From: CAZJCK01 sp964544635 | Lineage (GTDB): Bacteria; Zixibacteria; MSB-5A5; GN15; FEB-12 | Reading direction: 5' to 3' | NCBI GenBank assembly: GCA_964544635.1 | Contig: CAZJCK010000014.1 | Span: forward strand, 1-57,945 | DNA length: 57,945 bases | In this document: positions 26,075 through 33,767 of the stretch, in pieces | Position numbering within the stretch: position 1 is the stretch's first letter | Layout of the letters: every line of letters starts with the position of its first letter | The notes under the pieces: generated by a model | What the model was told of the DNA's origin: nothing | Database searches by the model: none | Seen by the model: the letters and a program-made list of their open reading frames with translations, nothing else | Made by a program: the position numbers and the translations under genes

Positions 26075-28018
26075 CTACGCCTGCAACTCGGAAACGTCCT
26101 CGAACTGCTTGAGCGACTCCGGGTTAGCCAAAGCGTCACGGTTCGTCACCGGCTCCCCGTGAATCGTCCGCGTCACCGCCAGCTCCACCTTCTTGCCGTT
26201 GATGGTGTGCGGAATGTCGTCCACCTGGATGATCCGGGCCGGCACATGGCGCGGCGTCGTCCGGTCGCGCAACCGCACTTTTATCCGCTCCCGGAGTTCG
26301 TCATCGAGCCTGGTGCCGTTGCGCAAGACCACGAACAACACGACTCGGACATCGTCGTTGTACTTCTGCCCGACCACAATGCTGTCGGTGATTTCATCCA
26401 TGCTCTCGACCGGTCCGTAAATTTCAGCAGTCCCGATCCGTACCCCACCCGGATTCAGGGTCGCATCCGAGCGGCCGTGCACGATGATGCCGTGCTCCTC
26501 CGTGAATTCGATAAAGTCACCATGCCGCCACACTCCCTCGAAATGACTGAAATACGCCTGCTGATACTTCTCGTCGTCCGGATCATTCCAGAACTCGAGC
26601 GGTTCGGTTGGGAACGGCGCGGTGCAGACCAGTTCACCGACACCGCTTCTCATCGGATTGCCGATGTCGTCGTACACCTCCACTTTCATACCGAGGCCCG
26701 GGCCCTGGATCTGGCCGGGATAGACCGGCAGGGTAGGGTTGCCCAGCATGAAGCACGACACCAGGTCGGTGCCGCCGGAAATCGACGCCAGGTGGAGATC
26801 GCTCTTTACGTGCTCATATACCCAGGTGAAATTCTGCACCGACAGGGGAGAGCCCGTCGAGAGAATCGTTTTGAGCGACGTCAGACTGCATTCGTCCCTG
26901 GGTGTGTAACGCCGCGACTCACAGGTCGACAAGAATTTCGGGCTCGTCCCGAAAATACTGATGTCTTCCTTGTCGATCAACTGCCACAACACGCTGACGC
27001 CCGGATGTACCGGGCTGCCGTCATACACCAGCACCGTCGCGCCGGTCATCAACGAACTGACCAGCCAGTTCCACATCATCCAGCCGCACGTAGTAAAGTA
27101 CGTTATCGTATCATCCCGATTCAGGTCGCTGTGGAGCACCAGCTCCTTGTAATGCTGCAAGAGAACGCGTCCCCCTCCATGCACCATGCACTTCGGTTTG
27201 CCGGTGGTGCCCGACGAGTACATGATGTAGACGGGGTGATCGAAGTCGGTCTGGACAAACGCAACCTCACGGCTGTCGTTAGCCAGCAGATCGGTCCAGG
27301 CTGTTTCATTGTCGCGCATGTCCGGTGACCGGCTCAACATCGGGACAACGACAAGGTGTTCGATACTGTCAATCGTATCGACTATCCTGCGGGCATTGTC
27401 CAGCGTGGGGAACTGCTTGCCGCCATACGTGTAGCCGTCGCACGTCAACAGTACGCTCGGCTCGATCTGCTCGAATCGATCCATGATTCCCTGGAAACCG
27501 AAGTCGGGTGAACATGACGACCAGATGGCGCCGATAGATGTAGCTGCCAGCATAGCGATGATCGTCTCGGCGATATTGGGCAGTACCGCCGCTACTCGAT
27601 CGTTCTTCGTCACGCCGAGCGCCTTTAATCCCTCTGCGCACCGAGCCACCTGCCGGTACAACTCTTCGTACGATATCCGAACGGGATCACGCGACTCCGA
27701 GTAACTGACAATCGCCTCACGGTCGTCGCGAAAGCGCAGCAGGTTTTCGGCAAAATTCAGTTTCGCCCCCACGAACCACTTCGGCTTCCACACTCCGTCA
27801 GGGGCGTCGAGCACGGTCTCATGTTTTTTCGAATGGATTATCTCGGCGTATTCCCAGACAGCTTCCCAGAAGCGGTCGATTTCACTCACCGACCACTCAT
27901 GCAACTCGCCGTAATTGACAAACGTCTGATTCTCGCGCGCCGCCAGGAACTCTTTGAAATGCGTTATATTGGCAGTGGCTACCCGACGGGCGTCGGGCGC
28001 CCACAGGTACTTCCTCAT
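26075..28018 (-). CDS. Acetoacetyl-CoA synthetase (acetoacetate-CoA ligase)
   Basis: 647 residues, the family's usual size. ANL-superfamily adenylate-forming enzyme with 'YIMYSSGTTGKPKCMVHG' (ATP loop), 'GWMMWNWLVS', 'SISGGTDLVSCF', the hinge 'WRHGDFIEF' and the C-terminal catalytic Lys in 'HTINGKKVELAV'. The overall pattern ('GAIWSSCSPDFG', 'KPKWFVGAKLNFAENLLR') is that of acetoacetyl-CoA rather than acetyl-CoA synthetases. Its ATG overlaps the preceding stop by four bases, and it is the last gene of the tyrosine operon. It would activate the acetoacetate released by fumarylacetoacetate hydrolase. Confidence 0.93.
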   Translation of the reverse strand: MRKYLWAPDARRVATANITHFKEFLAARENQTFVNYGELHEWSVSEIDRFWEAVWEYAEIIHSKKHETVLDAPDGVWKPKWFVGAKLNFAENLLRFRDDREAIVSYSESRDPVRISYEELYRQVARCAEGLKALGVTKNDRVAAVLPNIAETIIAMLAATSIGAIWSSCSPDFGFQGIMDRFEQIEPSVLLTCDGYTYGGKQFPTLDNARRIVDTIDSIEHLVVVPMLSRSPDMRDNETAWTDLLANDSREVAFVQTDFDHPVYIMYSSGTTGKPKCMVHGGGRVLLQHYKELVLHSDLNRDDTITYFTTCGWMMWNWLVSSLMTGATVLVYDGSPVHPGVSVLWQLIDKEDISIFGTSPKFLSTCESRRYTPRDECSLTSLKTILSTGSPLSVQNFTWVYEHVKSDLHLASISGGTDLVSCFMLGNPTLPVYPGQIQGPGLGMKVEVYDDIGNPMRSGVGELVCTAPFPTEPLEFWNDPDDEKYQQAYFSHFEGVWRHGDFIEFTEEHGIIVHGRSDATLNPGGVRIGTAEIYGPVESMDEITDSIVVGQKYNDDVRVVLFVVLRNGTRLDDELRERIKVRLRDRTTPRHVPARIIQVDDIPHTINGKKVELAVTRTIHGEPVTNRDALANPESLKQFEDVSELQA

Positions 28019-29007
28019 CCGACCTCTCCAGCCGTCTTGTAGCCGGCATACAGGGTTACATGCAGCGCAAACTCCGGCTTGCCGTTACGCAACGCCACTC
28101 GAGCTGTGCGCTCTAAACGACGCCGCCCCTTTTCAGGGTTTCGCTCAAACGTCGCCAGCGCCCCTCGCAGCATCTCGATATGCTTGGCTTCACGCTCAAG
28201 CAGCAGAAATTGATCTTCGTGAGTCTCCACTGTCCCGTACTGCGAGACAAACTTCTCAACGACATCCGGCTTGGGCAGCGTCGGCATGGCGGCCAGCTGC
28301 GCCACGTCGTTGGCGGTGAAGATCTCCGACCGCCTGACAAATTCCGGCAGGCCATCGAAACCGATCCCGGTCGCCTCCGGCTTGGCAATCTGAAATGCGG
28401 CCTCGCCGATGGTGCGCGAATACCATGCTCCGCCCATGCGACCGATCAGGTCGATGCGTTCCGGCTGGATCATACCTTGATCGATAATACTGCGACTGAT
28501 ATGAAACTTGACCACCTCACAGATCGCCAGGTTCCCGGAACCACCCTGGTCGCCCAGGTTAATCATCTGTTGCAACCGGCATTCCATCTGAAATGGAGAC
28601 TCCCTGACACGCGGCGGTTTGACGAGATCAGACGGTTGCGGTGTCAGTCCCGACTTGTCGAATTCGTCAACCCCCGGTTCAAACTCAGCCGACGCCAGGT
28701 TGACCTGGTGCGCGATGCCGTACGTTACCACCTGGATGACGCACTCTTTGGTCGCAGCCAGGTTGTTGTACGTGTCTTTCAATTCCGCCGTCTTACCGCG
28801 CCGCGCGGGGGAGAAGGCCACCGTCGGCGGGTTGGCGCCGAACGCATTGAAAAACGAAAAGGGAGAGAGGTTGACCGCACCATCTTCACTTACCGTCGAT
28901 ACCAGCGCAATCGGTCGCGGTGCCACCCCGCCCAGCAGGTACCGATGCACCTCCGGTGTCGACAGTTCCTTCGGCTCGAACGAGTAAATACTCGCATCGT
29001 CTGACAT
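28015..29007 (-). CDS. Flavin-reductase-like (FMN-binding split-barrel) protein with C-terminal extension
   Basis: 330 residues. Residues about 15-205 form the flavin reductase-like split barrel of the DIM6/NTAB type: 'YLLGGVAPRPIALVSTVSED', 'NLSPFSFFNAFGANPPTV', 'NLAATKECVIQVV', 'GNLAICEVVKFHI' and 'GRMGGAWYSRT'. The last about 120 residues are mostly helical and unlike the standard family. It sits between fumarylacetoacetate hydrolase and acetoacetyl-CoA synthetase. As I recall, similar genes accompany tyrosine degradation genes in Bacteroidetes. The function in the pathway is unknown; it could reduce a flavin or act on a pathway intermediate. Confidence 0.85.
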   Translation of the reverse strand: MSDDASIYSFEPKELSTPEVHRYLLGGVAPRPIALVSTVSEDGAVNLSPFSFFNAFGANPPTVAFSPARRGKTAELKDTYNNLAATKECVIQVVTYGIAHQVNLASAEFEPGVDEFDKSGLTPQPSDLVKPPRVRESPFQMECRLQQMINLGDQGGSGNLAICEVVKFHISRSIIDQGMIQPERIDLIGRMGGAWYSRTIGEAAFQIAKPEATGIGFDGLPEFVRRSEIFTANDVAQLAAMPTLPKPDVVEKFVSQYGTVETHEDQFLLLEREAKHIEMLRGALATFERNPEKGRRRLERTARVALRNGKPEFALHVTLYAGYKTAGEVG

Positions 29008-29033
29008 ATATGGATTGCCTCCCCTGGAAGCGG

Positions 29034-30071
29034 CTAACTGACCGCTTCCTGCATGTTTTTCTTCTTCGCCAGGATCGAACGATCCTCTTTCGCCTTCACT
29101 ATGCGGTTCGACAGGCGGCCCAGTCCCTCGATTTCAAGCTCGATGGTATCACCGCTGGCGAGCCAGATCGGCTCGTGCGTTTCGCCACGCTCTTCGGCCT
29201 CGCGGCGCCACGTTCCGTTCAGCTCGAGGTAGCAGCCGGTACCCACCGTACCCGACCCGATTACTTCGCCGGGATACATGTCAACGCCATAAGCGCAGCG
29301 TTCGATGATCTCGGCAAAGGTATAGGTCATATCCTTCATGTTGCCATCCGAGACCAGCTTGCCGTTGTGGTGTGCCGTCATCCGCAGGCTATACTGGTCA
29401 CCGTCCCCGGTTTCGATCTTCTTGTTCTCCAGCTCATCCGGCGTAACCAGCCACGGACCAATGACAGTCGCGAAGTCCTTTCCCTTGGCCGGGCCGAGAT
29501 TCAACTTCATCTCTTCCATCTGCAAACGTCGCGCCGACAAGTCATTCATGATCGTGTACCCGGCGATATACTCATCCGCCTTCTCGGCCGTAATGTTGCG
29601 TCCCTTCTTGCCGATCACAATCGCCGCTTCCAGTTCGAAGTCGAGCTTGTGCAAGTGGTCATTCTCGACCTCGACATCGCCCGGTCCGTAAATGGCCTGG
29701 TGATTCGTGAAGTAGAAGATCGGAAACTGGTCAAACTCCGGAATCATGTCGACACCCCGGTTGCGTCGTGCCGACGCGACGTGCTGACGGAAAGCGTAGG
29801 CATCGCGGCACGACGGCGGGTGCGGCACCGGCGCCAGCAACCGTGCCTTCGACAGTTCGATACCCGTATCCAGCTTGCCGCCACTCGCTGCATCGTGCAG
29901 CTTTCGCACCAGTTCCATTCCTTTTTCTTCCATGCTCAAGAGCGCGTTCATGTTGTTCGGTAGCGCCAGCGACAGCTTCTCGCCGTCATCCGCAGCATCA
30001 TAAATCCGTTCGTTGACCAGTAGGCCAAGCCGTTCTTCGTTATCTACATTCAGAAACGTTACCAGTTTCAT
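29034..30071 (-). CDS. fahA: Fumarylacetoacetate hydrolase family protein (fumarylacetoacetase)
   Basis: 345 residues from the ATG at 30071 (MKLVTFLNVDNEERLG); an in-frame extension to 30236 overlaps the preceding gene and lacks FAH similarity. The enzyme cleaves fumarylacetoacetate to fumarate and acetoacetate. Metal-binding acidic residues lie in 'LDFELEAAIVIGKKGRN' (Glu-x-Glu) and 'AGYTIMNDLSARRLQ' (Asp). 'AKGKDFATVIGPWLVTPDEL' and 'PGEVIGSGTVGTGCYLE' are further family motifs. It starts 13 bases after the aminotransferase. The family also holds other acylpyruvate hydrolases, but the context makes fumarylacetoacetase the best reading. Confidence 0.9.
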   Translation of the reverse strand: MKLVTFLNVDNEERLGLLVNERIYDAADDGEKLSLALPNNMNALLSMEEKGMELVRKLHDAASGGKLDTGIELSKARLLAPVPHPPSCRDAYAFRQHVASARRNRGVDMIPEFDQFPIFYFTNHQAIYGPGDVEVENDHLHKLDFELEAAIVIGKKGRNITAEKADEYIAGYTIMNDLSARRLQMEEMKLNLGPAKGKDFATVIGPWLVTPDELENKKIETGDGDQYSLRMTAHHNGKLVSDGNMKDMTYTFAEIIERCAYGVDMYPGEVIGSGTVGTGCYLELNGTWRREAEERGETHEPIWLASGDTIELEIEGLGRLSNRIVKAKEDRSILAKKKNMQEAVS

Positions 30072-30084
30072 GAGTTCGTCTGTC

Positions 30085-31224
30085 CTATCCTTTACTTGGG
30101 TTTGAAATCGGCTGTTGATGATACTTGATGGCCAGCTCCGGCCACAGCTCGCGTATGACTGCGATCGCGAAGCGCGTTTCGTCATCGGTGCCGCTGTTGA
30201 TTCGAATCCCTTCGGGAATACCGAAGACCGATACATGGCGCACGATCAGGCCGCGGTTGAGGCAGGCTTCAAAGAACTCGACGGCGCACTCTTCCGAGGG
30301 CATGATCAGCAATATAAAGTTGGCCGCTGTCGGCACCTGCCGAATTCCCAGCTCACCGAACGCCGCCTGCAACGTTGCCAGCGACCGCTGGTTGGTTGTC
30401 ACCGTCTCCTTGACGAAGTCGTCGTCCGAAAGCGCCGCAATTGCCGCCACCTGCGCCAGGTGATTCGGCTCGAACGGCAGCTTGACCCGATACAGCTTTT
30501 CGATCAACTCCGCTGGGCCGATGGCGAAGCCAGCCCGAATGCCGCCGAGGCCGTAGGCTTTGGATAGCGTCTGCGTCACGATCAGGTTGTCATACCGATA
30601 GGCCGCACCGTTCGGATAATCGACGTGCTCCCGTGCATAGATCGTATAGGCCTCGTCGAGTACGACCAGTACGTTGTCCGGCACCCTCTCCATGAACGAC
30701 CGAAACTCGGTATCGGTCACCATCGTACCGGTCGGATTGTTGGGGTTGGCTACATAGACAACCTTCGTGCGCTTGTCAATTGCTTCGGCCAGCGCATCGA
30801 GATCGAACCTGTAGTCGCGCAACGGTATCGTACGCAGCTTGCGCCCGAACTTTCGCGTGCTCACGTACATGCCGATGAATGTTCCGTCGCAGGTCAACAG
30901 CTCATCGTCCTGATCCATGAATGCATTTACGATGTATGCCAGCAGCGAATCGGTGCCGTGCCCGGCGACGATCTCCGACGGCTCGCGCCGGAAGTGTGCC
31001 GCCGCTACCCTGATCAGCTCGGTCGCTGCCGGATCAACGTACCGGTGCAACTCACTGACCGCTGCCCGTACCGCGGCCATCGCTTTGGGCGACGGCCCCA
31101 GCGGGTTTTCGTTTGAGGCCAGCTTGACGATTCGCGTCAGGCCCTTCTCGCGCGCCAACTCGCTGATGGGTTTGCCCGCCTTGTATGCCTTCAGCGTTTC
31201 AATGTATTTCGGTACCCGGACCAT
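30085..31224 (-). CDS. HisC-like class I/II aminotransferase, probable aromatic aminotransferase
   Basis: 379 residues from the ATG at 31224, with GGAGAAG 11 bases upstream; a GTG seven codons earlier overlaps the previous gene. PLP enzyme of the histidinol-phosphate aminotransferase group: 'KLASNENPLGPSPKAM', 'GTDSLLAYIVNAF', 'VANPNNPTG', 'VVLDEAYTIYA', the PLP Lys in 'TQTLSKAYGLGGIRAGF' and 'GIRINSGTDDE' with its carboxylate Arg. No other his genes are near. Its place between HGD and FAH points to Tyr to 4-hydroxyphenylpyruvate transamination; some HisC-type enzymes are known to accept aromatic substrates. Confidence 0.88.
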   Translation of the reverse strand: MVRVPKYIETLKAYKAGKPISELAREKGLTRIVKLASNENPLGPSPKAMAAVRAAVSELHRYVDPAATELIRVAAAHFRREPSEIVAGHGTDSLLAYIVNAFMDQDDELLTCDGTFIGMYVSTRKFGRKLRTIPLRDYRFDLDALAEAIDKRTKVVYVANPNNPTGTMVTDTEFRSFMERVPDNVLVVLDEAYTIYAREHVDYPNGAAYRYDNLIVTQTLSKAYGLGGIRAGFAIGPAELIEKLYRVKLPFEPNHLAQVAAIAALSDDDFVKETVTTNQRSLATLQAAFGELGIRQVPTAANFILLIMPSEECAVEFFEACLNRGLIVRHVSVFGIPEGIRINSGTDDETRFAIAVIRELWPELAIKYHQQPISNPSKG

Positions 31225-31229
31225 CGGCG

Positions 31230-32396
31230 CTACTTCTCCAGCCACGATTGGGCGTAGCCGTCGTCGATCGTATCGCGCAGGTTGACCGTCGGGTACAGCG
31301 GCGCAAAGGTATCGATCATCACCGCGAACTCGTTGGTTTCTTTAGCGCCAACCGAGGCCTCCGTCTTGCCCGGCTGTGGCCCGTGCGGCATGCCGCCGGG
31401 ATGCAGCGTGATGGAGCCTTCCTTGACACCCGCCCGCGACATGAAGTCACCGTCGAAGTAATACAGCACTTCGTCACTGTCGATGTTGGAGTGGAAGTAC
31501 GGCGCCGGGATGGCGTCCTTGTGGAAGTCGAACAGGCGCGGACAGAAATTGCAGATCACGAAATGCTGCGTGTTGTACAGCAGGTGAACCGGCGGCGGCA
31601 GATGTATCCGCCCGACTTTCGGATGATAGTCGCGAATGTTGAACGCAAACGGGTACAGGTAGCCGTCCCACCCGATCACGTCATACGGATGGTGCGGCAG
31701 GACATGTTCAAACCAGCGATCCCCGGCCTTGAGTATCAACGTAAACTCACCCTTTTCATCATGTGTCTCGAGCTCTTGCGGCGGACGGAAGTCGCGCTCG
31801 CAATACGGCGCGTGCTCCTCCATCTGCCCGTACTCGTTCTTGAAGTGGCTGGGGATCTCATACGCCGTGCTCGACTCTACGAACAGGATCTTATTGTCCT
31901 GATCGTAGGTGTCAAACTTGAACTGGTAGGTCGTACATCGCGGGATGACAAACTGGTCGCCGGGACCGAACTCGATCGACCCGAAGTCGCTTGTAAACAC
32001 GCCCTTGCCCCGATGTACCATGGCATACTCCGCCGCCAGGCTGTTGCGATAGAACTCGTCGGTATCTATCGTTACGTGACAGGTCGAAATCTCGCAGTGC
32101 TGATTGTACAGGAACATGTTGCGATTGCGAATGAAATCGCCCGGTGTTTTCTTGTCGTCGGTGTAGCAGTGATACCACAACCGCTGCGCCTCCGGCCAGC
32201 GAACATCCTTGTGGATGGCCACTTCCTTGGAACTGATCAACGAGGTCGGCATATAGTTGCGATACTTCGTCGAGTAGATCCCGGAAAACCCCTTGCTCGA
32301 CACCAGCTCCTCACGATACAGCGATTTGCCGTCCGGCTTGTAAAACGTCGTATGCTTCACCCTGGGCATCTCACCCAGGCGATGATAAAATGGCAT
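31230..32396 (-). CDS. hmgA: Homogentisate 1,2-dioxygenase
   Basis: 388 residues, the shorter bacterial form (eukaryotic and proteobacterial enzymes are about 430-450). Non-haem Fe(II) enzyme that opens the ring of homogentisate to maleylacetoacetate. Candidate iron ligands: 'APYFHSNIDSDEVLYYFDG' (His, Glu) and 'ITLHPGGMPHGPQPG' (His). 'GVFTSDFGSIEFGPGDQFV' is the cupin strand. GGAGGAAC precedes the ATG by about 9 bases. It is the second gene of the operon, 30 bases after HPPD, and its stop lies 5 bases before the aminotransferase start. Confidence 0.95.
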   Translation of the reverse strand: MPFYHRLGEMPRVKHTTFYKPDGKSLYREELVSSKGFSGIYSTKYRNYMPTSLISSKEVAIHKDVRWPEAQRLWYHCYTDDKKTPGDFIRNRNMFLYNQHCEISTCHVTIDTDEFYRNSLAAEYAMVHRGKGVFTSDFGSIEFGPGDQFVIPRCTTYQFKFDTYDQDNKILFVESSTAYEIPSHFKNEYGQMEEHAPYCERDFRPPQELETHDEKGEFTLILKAGDRWFEHVLPHHPYDVIGWDGYLYPFAFNIRDYHPKVGRIHLPPPVHLLYNTQHFVICNFCPRLFDFHKDAIPAPYFHSNIDSDEVLYYFDGDFMSRAGVKEGSITLHPGGMPHGPQPGKTEASVGAKETNEFAVMIDTFAPLYPTVNLRDTIDDGYAQSWLEK

Positions 32397-32426
32397 AGTG
32401 TTGTTCCTCCAGCGAAACCGGCCGCT

Positions 32427-33566
32427 TTAACAGGGCGGCATCAGTTCCGACGGTTCCTTGTCAAGATTGCCGCGCAGCTTCTGGTCGAGTTCGATCGACT
32501 CGAACAGCGCCTGGAAATTCCCTTTGCCGAAACCCTGGCTGTTACCCCGGCGCTGGATGAATTCGAAGAAGAATGTCGGGCGATCCCCGATCGGCTTGGT
32601 GAATAACTGTAACAGGTAGCCGTCACCCTCGATGTCGCACAGGATGCCGTGCTCCTGCAGGTCGCTGATATCTTCGTTCAGTTCGATATCCTTGCGCTCG
32701 CGCAGTTTGTCGTAATACGTATCCGGCACCGACAGGAATTCGACACCATTCTTGCGCAGCGCTGAAATCGTCTTGATGATGTCGGTCGTCTGGACCGCGA
32801 TGTGCTGCACTCCCGAACCATAGTACTGCTCGATATACTCCTCGATTTGCGACTTCTTCAAGCCTTCGAACGGCTCGTTGATCGGGTTGCGAATCTTCGA
32901 ATCCTTCGTTCGCACAACCTTCGAAAGCAGCGCCGAGTACTTGGTGCTGATATCACCCGGGCCGAAGTCGACGAACGTTTCGAAATTCATCGTCGAGTTA
33001 AAGTAGTTCGCCCACAGGTTCATTTCGTTTTCGCGCACGTTGCCGACAATGTGATCGATACCGACGATGCCCGTCTCCTCGCGCTCGATATTCCACTTGA
33101 AGGGCGGCTCGCAATACTTCGGCTTGAACAGGTAATCGTACTTGTCGTGATTCACGTAGCACAATTCGGTATCATCATACAGGCGGATCGCCGCCTGTTC
33201 GTATACACCGTGGTGATCCTCGAGCCTGGTCGGGCGCTGCACCATGACGGCGCCGTTCTTGGTCGCGTTCTTGAATGCTCCGTCGACCGAATCGACTTCG
33301 ACCGACCAGCGCTTCACGCCGTCGCCGTGGGTATTGATGAAATTCCACACTTCCCAGCAGCTCGGCTGGGCCGGCGAGGTGATCACGAACTTCAGGTTGT
33401 TCTTGGTGAGATAAAACGAGGTGCGGTCCCGCACTCCCGTTTCCGGGCCCAGGTAACCGGTCAGGTCGAAACCCATCGCCTTGACATACCAGTAGGCGAC
33501 CATCTTGGCCGATCCGACATAAAACTCAACGAAGTCGTAGCCGCGAATTCCCATATCGTTTGCCAT
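32427..33566 (-). CDS. hppD: 4-hydroxyphenylpyruvate dioxygenase
   Basis: 379 residues from the ATG at 33566, preceded by ATAAGGAGCG; a longer in-frame start at 33626 adds unrelated residues. Two vicinal-oxygen-chelate halves. Fe(II) ligands: His in 'GIVGIDHIVGNV', His in 'GSGVQHIAVQTTDII' and Glu in 'TFFFEFIQRRG'. The C-terminal 'GFGKGNFQALFESIE' is the conserved helix that closes the active site. It makes homogentisate from 4-hydroxyphenylpyruvate. First gene of the six-gene tyrosine operon; no convincing promoter hexamers were found in the about 200 bases upstream. Confidence 0.97.
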   Translation of the reverse strand: MANDMGIRGYDFVEFYVGSAKMVAYWYVKAMGFDLTGYLGPETGVRDRTSFYLTKNNLKFVITSPAQPSCWEVWNFINTHGDGVKRWSVEVDSVDGAFKNATKNGAVMVQRPTRLEDHHGVYEQAAIRLYDDTELCYVNHDKYDYLFKPKYCEPPFKWNIEREETGIVGIDHIVGNVRENEMNLWANYFNSTMNFETFVDFGPGDISTKYSALLSKVVRTKDSKIRNPINEPFEGLKKSQIEEYIEQYYGSGVQHIAVQTTDIIKTISALRKNGVEFLSVPDTYYDKLRERKDIELNEDISDLQEHGILCDIEGDGYLLQLFTKPIGDRPTFFFEFIQRRGNSQGFGKGNFQALFESIELDQKLRGNLDKEPSELMPPC

Positions 33567-33767
33567 GTATGCGCTCCTTATGTTGCAAAGAATCAGAGTC
33601 GATTGCCTTAACAGCTTTGGCGGCAAGGAGTTTCCACTTTCCGCCGGGAATCCGACAGCGACCGCGCGCCAACCGCCGCCGAAACTCCTAACTTAGCGGA
33701 CAATCATCGACCGCGCAACCGATTTATGGACTGGAAGAGTGCACGTTTGTCCGTGCTGGACAAGATC

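Noticed and set aside
30085..31224. Histidinol-phosphate aminotransferase in histidine synthesis
   Set aside because: No other his genes are near, and it is embedded in the tyrosine degradation operon; aromatic aminotransferase is the better reading.
31185..32606. 473-codon plus-strand frame opposite homogentisate dioxygenase
   Set aside because: Antisense shadow without family resemblance; the minus-strand gene is unambiguous.
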